From an uncultured Clostridia bacterium (GTDB lineage Bacteria > Bacillota > Clostridia > RGIG6154): a DNA stretch of 11,034 bases. Within the stretch, counting starts at the first letter, position 1. Every line of letters begins with the position of its first letter. The notes under the pieces were generated by a model. The model was not told the DNA's origin and ran no database searches. It was given only the letters and a program-made list of their open reading frames with translations. Of the stretch, positions 6,570-11,034 are shown piece by piece. The DNA lies in NCBI GenBank assembly GCA_934457515.1, contig CAKSHV010000022.1, positions 1 through 11,034 on the forward strand. Reading direction: 5' to 3'. The translations under genes were made by a program, and so were the position numbers.

Positions 6570-8305
6570 AATGGTCTAAATATGTAAAGCCTTATATGAA
6601 ATATTTTATATTGGGGCCGCTGTGCATGATTATCGAAGTGCTCGGCGAAATTCTTTTGCCCAAAGGCATGGCAAACATTATAAACAAGGGCGTGCCTGCC
6701 GGCAATGTTCCTTATATCATCGGCATTATGCTGCTTATGATTCTGTGTGCCGTTTTAATGATGGCGGGCGGCGTGGGCGGCGCATATTTCGGTGCAAAAG
6801 CCTCGGTTAATTTTGCGGCAGACCTTAGAAAAGATGTGTATTCCAAAATTCAGCATTTTTCGTTTGCAAACATTGACAAATTTTCAACCGGCTCACTGGT
6901 AACGCGGCTTACCAACGACATCACGCAGCTGCAAAACTTTGTGAACATGCTGCTGCGCATGTGTCTGCGCGCACCGGGCATGTTAATCGGCGCGCTGATT
7001 ATGGCAATTCTCTTAAAGCCCGATTTGGCTTTGGTGCTTGCAGTCACCATTCCGCTCATGCTGATTGTGGAGTATTTCCTCATTAAAAAAGGCTTCCCGC
7101 TTTTCCGAAAAATGCAGAAAAAGCTGGACGCGTTAAATTCCACCATTCAGGAGAATCTGACCAACATCCGCGTGGTAAAATCCTTTGTTCGCGAAGATTT
7201 TGAAACGAAAAAATTCACCGATGCGAACGAAGATTTGAAAAAATCAGGCATTGACGCCATGACGGTTATGGTTATCATGATGCCGATTATGATGCTTTTC
7301 ATGAACTTCACATCGGTTGCAGTGCTGTGGTTCGGCGGCAGCATGGTGGCATTCGGCGAAATGCCGGTGGGCGACTTAAGCGCCTTTATCAACTACATCA
7401 CGCAGATTCTAATGTCGCTTATGATGGTTTCCATCATGTTCATGAGCAGTTCGCGTGCGTTGGCATCCGCAAAGCGCGTAAAAGAAGTTATGGAAGAAGA
7501 AATCGACCTATCGGACGCGGCGGCGAAAGAAAAGGAAAAGAAAGTTACGAGCGGAAAAGTGGAATTTAAAAACGTCAGCTTCCGCTACTACAAACATTCC
7601 GCCGAAAAAGTGCTTGACTCTATCAACCTAACCATAAACGCGGGGCAAACGGTGGGCATTATCGGCTCGACCGGCTGCGGCAAAACAACGCTTGTGTCTT
7701 TAATTCCGCGTCTGTATGACACGGACGAGGGAGAAGTTTTAGTAGACGGCGTGAACGTAAAAGACTATGATTTAAATCATTTGCGCAACGGCGTCGGCAT
7801 GGTTTTGCAGAAAAACGTGCTGTTTTCGGGCACCATTGAAGAAAACCTGCTCTGGGGCGATGAAAATGCAGGCAAAGCCGAGGTGCAAAACGCTGCATCT
7901 CTCGCACAGGCAAATGACTTTGTTTCAAGCTTTAACGACGGCTACAACACAATGCTCGGGCAAAGCGGCAGCAATGTTTCGGGCGGTCAGAAACAGCGTC
8001 TTTGCATTGCACGTGCCCTGCTGAAAAAGCCGAAAATATTGATTTTGGACGACTCGACCAGTGCGGTTGATACCGCAACCGAGGCAAAAATCCGTGAGGC
8101 GTTTAAAAATGATTTGGCGGATTCCACCAAAATTATTATCGCACAGCGCATTTCCTCTGTCATCGAGGCAGATGAAATTGTAGTTATGGATGACGGAAAA
8201 ATAAGCGGAATCGGCACGCATGACGAACTGATACAGTCAAACGAAACCTACCGTGAAATTTATGCATCGCAAATGGAATGTGAACAGAAAGAAGGTGCAT
8301 ATTAA
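6566..8305 (+). CDS. Heterodimeric ABC exporter, subunit with the degenerate ATP site
   Basis: This 579-residue half-transporter has an N-terminal six-helix membrane domain (about residues 12-300) fused to a nucleotide-binding domain (about 330-575). The ATPase motifs are Walker A GSTGCGKT (367-374), Q-loop Gln415, signature VSGGQ (471-475) and Walker B ILILD (491-495). Two key residues are changed. The catalytic Glu after Walker B is Asp496 (LDDSTS, not LDEATS), and the switch His is Gln527 (IAQR, not IAHR). Its intact signature should complete the working ATP site of the partner. This is the pattern known for the TM287-type subunit of asymmetric exporters such as TM287/288, BmrCD and LmrCD. 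It starts with TTG, overlaps the Nudix gene by 4 nt, and its stop overlaps the partner's ATG by one base. Likely substrates are drugs or lipophilic compounds, but none is shown by the sequence. Confidence 0.94.
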   Translation: MKWSKYVKPYMKYFILGPLCMIIEVLGEILLPKGMANIINKGVPAGNVPYIIGIMLLMILCAVLMMAGGVGGAYFGAKASVNFAADLRKDVYSKIQHFSFANIDKFSTGSLVTRLTNDITQLQNFVNMLLRMCLRAPGMLIGALIMAILLKPDLALVLAVTIPLMLIVEYFLIKKGFPLFRKMQKKLDALNSTIQENLTNIRVVKSFVREDFETKKFTDANEDLKKSGIDAMTVMVIMMPIMMLFMNFTSVAVLWFGGSMVAFGEMPVGDLSAFINYITQILMSLMMVSIMFMSSSRALASAKRVKEVMEEEIDLSDAAAKEKEKKVTSGKVEFKNVSFRYYKHSAEKVLDSINLTINAGQTVGIIGSTGCGKTTLVSLIPRLYDTDEGEVLVDGVNVKDYDLNHLRNGVGMVLQKNVLFSGTIEENLLWGDENAGKAEVQNAASLAQANDFVSSFNDGYNTMLGQSGSNVSGGQKQRLCIARALLKKPKILILDDSTSAVDTATEAKIREAFKNDLADSTKIIIAQRISSVIEADEIVVMDDGKISGIGTHDELIQSNETYREIYASQMECEQKEGAY

Positions 8306-10173
8306 TGGCGGCAAGAGATTTAGAAACCTTAAAAAAATACTATAACCGCTCGGCAGCACCCTCAAAAAAAGGAATGGGCGGACCGAGACGCGGGCCGGGA
8401 CCGCGCGCACCGATTGCCAAGGGAAAGCCCAAAAACACAAAAGCCATTGTGTCGCGCTTAATGGGCTATATAAAACCCTATAAATTCACGCTTATTTTGG
8501 TGCTTTTGTTTATGTTAATCACCACGGGCGCGTCCCTTGCAGGCTCATACATGCTGCGTCCGATTATCAATAATTATATCGATGTGGGCGAGCTGTTCAG
8601 TGCAAAAGCGCTGTTTCACATATTGGCAGTTTTGGCCGGGATTTACGTCATCGGTGTTGTATCCACATTCCTGCAAAGCCGGCTGATGCTGCACGTTTCG
8701 CAAAACTCCATTGCGAAAATCCGCGCCGATTTGTTTGAAAAAGTGGAAAAGCTGCCCCTTCGTTTTCACGATAACGAAACCACGGGCGAAATCATGAGCC
8801 GCTTTACCAACGATGTGGATAACATCGGCACAATGTTAGACAATAGCTTAGTCAGTGTCATTTCGGGCACCATAACCCTTGTTGGCACCTTTTTGCTTAT
8901 GCTTTATACAAATATTTGGCTGACGCTGATTGTGGTTGTTTTCGTGCCGCTTTTCTCAAAATTCGGCGGCATGATTGCTGCAAAAAGCAGCAAATATTAT
9001 TCGCAGCAACAGGCGGCGCTCGGTGCTGTGAACGGCTATATTGAAGAAACGGTAACGGGGCAGAAAGTGGTTAAAGTGTTCTGCCACGAAAACGAATGCG
9101 AGCAAGAATTTTCCGAGCTCAACGGCGATTTGCGCGACAAACAGGTGTTTGCACAGTTTTTCGGCGGTGTTATGGGACCGATTATGGGCAACTTAAGCCA
9201 GGTTACCTATGCGCTCACCGCAGGTATCGGCGGTATTTTATGCGCGCTGCAGCGGTTCGACATCGGCGGCTTGACAGTATTTTTAAACTTCTCCCGCCAG
9301 TTTTCCCGTCCGATTAACGAAATTTCCATGCAAACCGCGTCTATCTTCTCTGCTCTTGCGGGCGTGGAACGCGTGTTTAACATTATGGACGAAGAACCCG
9401 AGCAAAAAGACGCTGCAAACGCAATTGACAACAAAGAAATAATCGGCAAGGTTGAACTGAAGAACGTTTCGTTCGGCTACACCATTGACAAGCAGATTTT
9501 AAAAAATATTACGCTTACCGCCGCGCCGGGTCAGAAAATTGCATTTGTGGGCTCGACAGGTGCGGGAAAAACCACCATTACAAATCTATTGAATCGTTTT
9601 TACGATATTGACGAGGGCGAAATTTTAATAGACGGCACCAGCATTTACCACATGCAGCGCGCATTTTTGCGTAAAAACATCGCCATGGTACTGCAAGACA
9701 CCCACCTGTTCAGCGGCACGGTTATGGAAAACATCCGCTACGGCCGCCCGGACGCGACCGACGAAGAGGTTATCGAGGCGGCAAAAACCGCCAGTGCGCA
9801 CAGCTTTATTATGCGCCTGTCAGACGGCTACAACACCCGTTTGGAGGGCGACGGTTCCAACCTTTCGCAGGGTCAGCGTCAGCTTTTAAACATTGCACGC
9901 GCAGCCATCAGCCACGCGCCGATTTTGGTTTTGGACGAGGCAACCAGTTCGGTTGATACCCGAACCGAGCGGCACATCGAGCACGGTATGGATCGGCTGA
10001 TGAAAAACCGCACAACCTTTGTGATTGCGCACCGTCTGTCCACCGTCCGCAATGCAGACGCGATTTACGTGTTAGAGCACGGCGAAATCATCGAGCACGG
10101 CACACACGACGAGCTTTTGGCGCAGAAAGGCAAGTATTATCAGCTGTATACCGGCGCTATTGAATTGGATTAA
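8305..10173 (+). CDS. Heterodimeric ABC exporter, subunit with the catalytic ATP site
   Basis: This 622-residue partner half-transporter has a cytoplasmic N-terminal extension (residues 1-55), then six membrane helices (about 60-340) and a nucleotide-binding domain (about 380-615). The motifs are Walker A GSTGAGKT (416-423), Q-loop Gln464, signature LSQGQ (520-524), Walker B ILVLD (540-544) with catalytic Glu545, and switch His576. The catalytic residues are thus intact while the signature carries Gln in place of the second Gly. This complements the upstream subunit, so one ATP site is active and one is degenerate, as in TM288. Residues 20-44 form a Gly/Pro/Lys/Arg-rich segment of low complexity that is absent from the first subunit. 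The ATG shares its first base with the upstream stop (TAATG), and GAAGGTG lies 7 bases before it. The two products almost certainly form one complex in the cytoplasmic membrane. Confidence 0.95.
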   Translation: MAARDLETLKKYYNRSAAPSKKGMGGPRRGPGPRAPIAKGKPKNTKAIVSRLMGYIKPYKFTLILVLLFMLITTGASLAGSYMLRPIINNYIDVGELFSAKALFHILAVLAGIYVIGVVSTFLQSRLMLHVSQNSIAKIRADLFEKVEKLPLRFHDNETTGEIMSRFTNDVDNIGTMLDNSLVSVISGTITLVGTFLLMLYTNIWLTLIVVVFVPLFSKFGGMIAAKSSKYYSQQQAALGAVNGYIEETVTGQKVVKVFCHENECEQEFSELNGDLRDKQVFAQFFGGVMGPIMGNLSQVTYALTAGIGGILCALQRFDIGGLTVFLNFSRQFSRPINEISMQTASIFSALAGVERVFNIMDEEPEQKDAANAIDNKEIIGKVELKNVSFGYTIDKQILKNITLTAAPGQKIAFVGSTGAGKTTITNLLNRFYDIDEGEILIDGTSIYHMQRAFLRKNIAMVLQDTHLFSGTVMENIRYGRPDATDEEVIEAAKTASAHSFIMRLSDGYNTRLEGDGSNLSQGQRQLLNIARAAISHAPILVLDEATSSVDTRTERHIEHGMDRLMKNRTTFVIAHRLSTVRNADAIYVLEHGEIIEHGTHDELLAQKGKYYQLYTGAIELD

Positions 10174-10191
10174 AATATTTTAACGAAACTA

Positions 10192-10225
10192 AAAAGAGGG
10201 ACGATGACCATCGCCCCTCTTTTAT
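10192..10225 (+). terminator. Intrinsic terminator after the ABC exporter genes, possibly bidirectional
   Basis: AAAAGAGGG (10192-10200) pairs with CCCTCTTTT (10215-10223). After one A-C mismatch, CGAT pairs with ATCG around a GACC loop. The flanking A and T runs make it usable from both sides, and the next gene on the minus strand ends at 10281, facing it. Confidence 0.85.
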
Positions 10226-10280
10226 TTTCAAGTATTTGTATTCTTTCGTAGAACGCAATACCCGCCTTTTCATTTTCCAT

Positions 10281-10715
10281 TTATATATAAAGCGTCGTCT
10301 GTTCAGCAAGGGCGCGCTCAGAATGAATTAGGTCGTCGGCAATCTTTTTCGATTCTTCATCTGCCGCGGCATATTCCTTTTTAAAGTTAATAAGCGACTT
10401 AATCCCCATGTCGCACCCCTTTGCAACAAGCTCCGAAACGCTGCGCGCGCTGTGGTCCACCGCAAGCGTAATATTGGTTTTCATATACGCCATACTTTTT
10501 GCAAATGCAGACGGTTTTTTGCCGTGGTCGCCGTAGGTATAAAGCAAATTCATTGCCTTGTTTAAAATTTCGGTGTGCTCGTTTTTACAGCGCTCCATCG
10601 CCTTTTTCAAAGGTTCATCCTCTGTTTTGTCAATCATTTCATTCAGCGAAGAAATGCACATATCCGCCCCGCTGACGCATTCGCGCAAAAGTTCTATCGT
10701 ATCTTGGCTCGGCAT
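10281..10715 (-). CDS. Small helical-bundle protein, possibly ferritin-like/DUF2383-type
   Basis: This 144-residue protein has no signal peptide or membrane helix. It is almost wholly built of helix-favouring, charge-rich segments: about residues 3-30, 32-62, 68-100 and 100-140, suggesting a four-helix bundle. The layout (TIELLRECVSGAD..., a Met/Lys-rich middle AKSMAYMKTNI, and a Lys/Glu-rich last helix) reminds me of small Clostridia proteins annotated as ferritin-like or DUF2383, but I cannot confirm this. Possible metal ligands are Glu46-His47 and His131-Glu133; no clear di-iron ExxH pair is visible. The start is supported by AAGGAG about 9 bases upstream of ATG 10715. It is transcribed alone, convergent with the ABC genes, and its function is unknown. 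Confidence 0.75.
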   Translation of the reverse strand: MPSQDTIELLRECVSGADMCISSLNEMIDKTEDEPLKKAMERCKNEHTEILNKAMNLLYTYGDHGKKPSAFAKSMAYMKTNITLAVDHSARSVSELVAKGCDMGIKSLINFKKEYAAADEESKKIADDLIHSERALAEQTTLYI

Positions 10716-11034
10716 TTAAAAACACTCCTTTTTTATTTTTATTGTGCTTACATGCGCCGCCAATTATGCTTTCAAATTTTTGAATTCTCGTCTAATTTTT
10801 CCAAATATAAATGCCTTTTGGTACTTCAGACTATCGAAAAACATAGTTTTTCAACAAAAAAGGGAGTTTGAGAGAATTTTCCTCAAAACTGAAATACGCC
10901 AAAAATCAAAATGAAGGTTTTACCCCGAAGGGGCATCGTGAAATGCGGCATAGCCAAATTTCACGAAAAAGGAAAAGCAACGAAGCGGCGTTGAGCTCTT
11001 TGCAAAAAAAGCGAAACATGCGAAATTTGCTTTG
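10716..11034. other. Gene-poor right-hand tail
   Basis: These 319 bases hold the leader of the minus-strand gene at 10715 (AAGGAG then a T-rich stretch on the plus strand) and no gene that I can support. A short palindrome TTCAAA-TT-TTTGAA lies at 10771-10784, upstream of that gene, and could be an operator. I could not find a convincing -35/-10 pair for the gene. From about 10836 the sequence becomes rich in hairpins. A plus-strand frame is open from 10847 to the end but lacks a start codon with a ribosome binding site. Confidence 0.6.
10836..10993. repeat. Cluster of short perfect inverted repeats of unknown nature
   Basis: Four hairpins lie close together: GAAAAAC-ATA-GTTTTTC (10836-10852), CCCC-GAA-GGGG (10923-10933), a 9-bp stem TCGTGAAAT / ATTTCACGA (10936-10944 with 10958-10966) containing a second GGC-ATA-GCC stem, and CAACG / CGTTG (10978-10993). 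None is followed by a T run in either direction, so they are not ordinary terminators. A dispersed intergenic repeat or a structured RNA would fit; neither is proven. Confidence 0.4.

Noticed and set aside
6566..10173. ABC pair considered as a peptide or bacteriocin exporter
   Set aside because: There is no N-terminal C39 peptidase domain, no precursor peptide gene and no modification enzyme nearby; the motifs fit the general heterodimeric multidrug-type exporters.
10836..10852. Perfect hairpin considered as a terminator
   Set aside because: On neither strand is it followed by a T run, and it lies upstream of the minus-strand gene, not after a gene.
10909..11019. Small minus-strand frame of about 38 codons beginning MFRFFCKEL
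   Set aside because: There is no ribosome binding site and it runs through the hairpins; it is probably a chance frame within the structured tail.
10847..11034. Open plus-strand frame running off the right edge
   Set aside because: It has no start codon with a ribosome binding site, and its translation is rich in Lys/Arg/Ser/Asn as expected for AT-rich non-coding DNA. The hairpins explain the sequence at least as well. A partial gene cannot be fully excluded.

Overview
The window looks like a chromosomal stretch of an anaerobic Firmicute of the class Clostridia, possibly from an uncultured lineage. The signs are AAAGGAGG-type ribosome binding sites, TTG and GTG start codons, sigma-A-like promoters, and a cobalamin-dependent methionine synthase whose activation domain is encoded as a separate protein. 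The taxonomic call is inference. I see no insertion sequence, CRISPR array, phage gene, rRNA or tRNA.

Left part, minus strand (1-5054): a compact four-gene cluster read right to left. It encodes a MATE-family exporter, methylenetetrahydrofolate reductase (metF), the stand-alone MetH activation-domain protein, and the methionine synthase metH, which runs off the left edge. Gaps are about 25 nt or less, the last pair overlaps, and I see no internal terminator, so it is probably one operon. MetF makes 5-methyl-THF, MetH moves the methyl group to homocysteine through cobalamin, and the activation protein should rescue MetH when its cobalamin oxidises. A good sigma-A-type promoter lies just upstream of the MATE gene, with no room for a SAM riboswitch in the leader.

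Centre (5055-6092): two back-to-back promoters drive the methionine cluster leftwards and a TIM-barrel sugar-phosphate isomerase/epimerase-like gene rightwards. The latter ends at a clear intrinsic terminator. An extended -10 promoter then starts the next unit.

Right part, plus strand (6093-10225): a Nudix hydrolase (8-oxo-dGTPase-like) overlaps the first of two ABC exporter half-transporter genes, and the two ABC genes overlap by one base. The pair is a heterodimeric exporter of the TM287/288 (BmrCD, LmrCD, PatAB) type. The first subunit has lost the catalytic Glu and switch His, and the second has the altered LSQGQ signature. A hairpin terminator follows, and it may also serve the convergent gene.

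Far right (10281-11034): a minus-strand gene for a small helical protein, resembling ferritin-like/DUF2383-type bundles, followed by about 320 bases without a recognisable gene. The last 200 bases of this tail are rich in short perfect hairpins and could be the edge of a dispersed intergenic repeat.

Most of the window is ordinary housekeeping and transport. The points most worth a second look are the Cys cluster on the split MetH activation protein, the MATE gene heading the methionine operon, the asymmetric ABC pair linked to a Nudix enzyme, and the structured tail.
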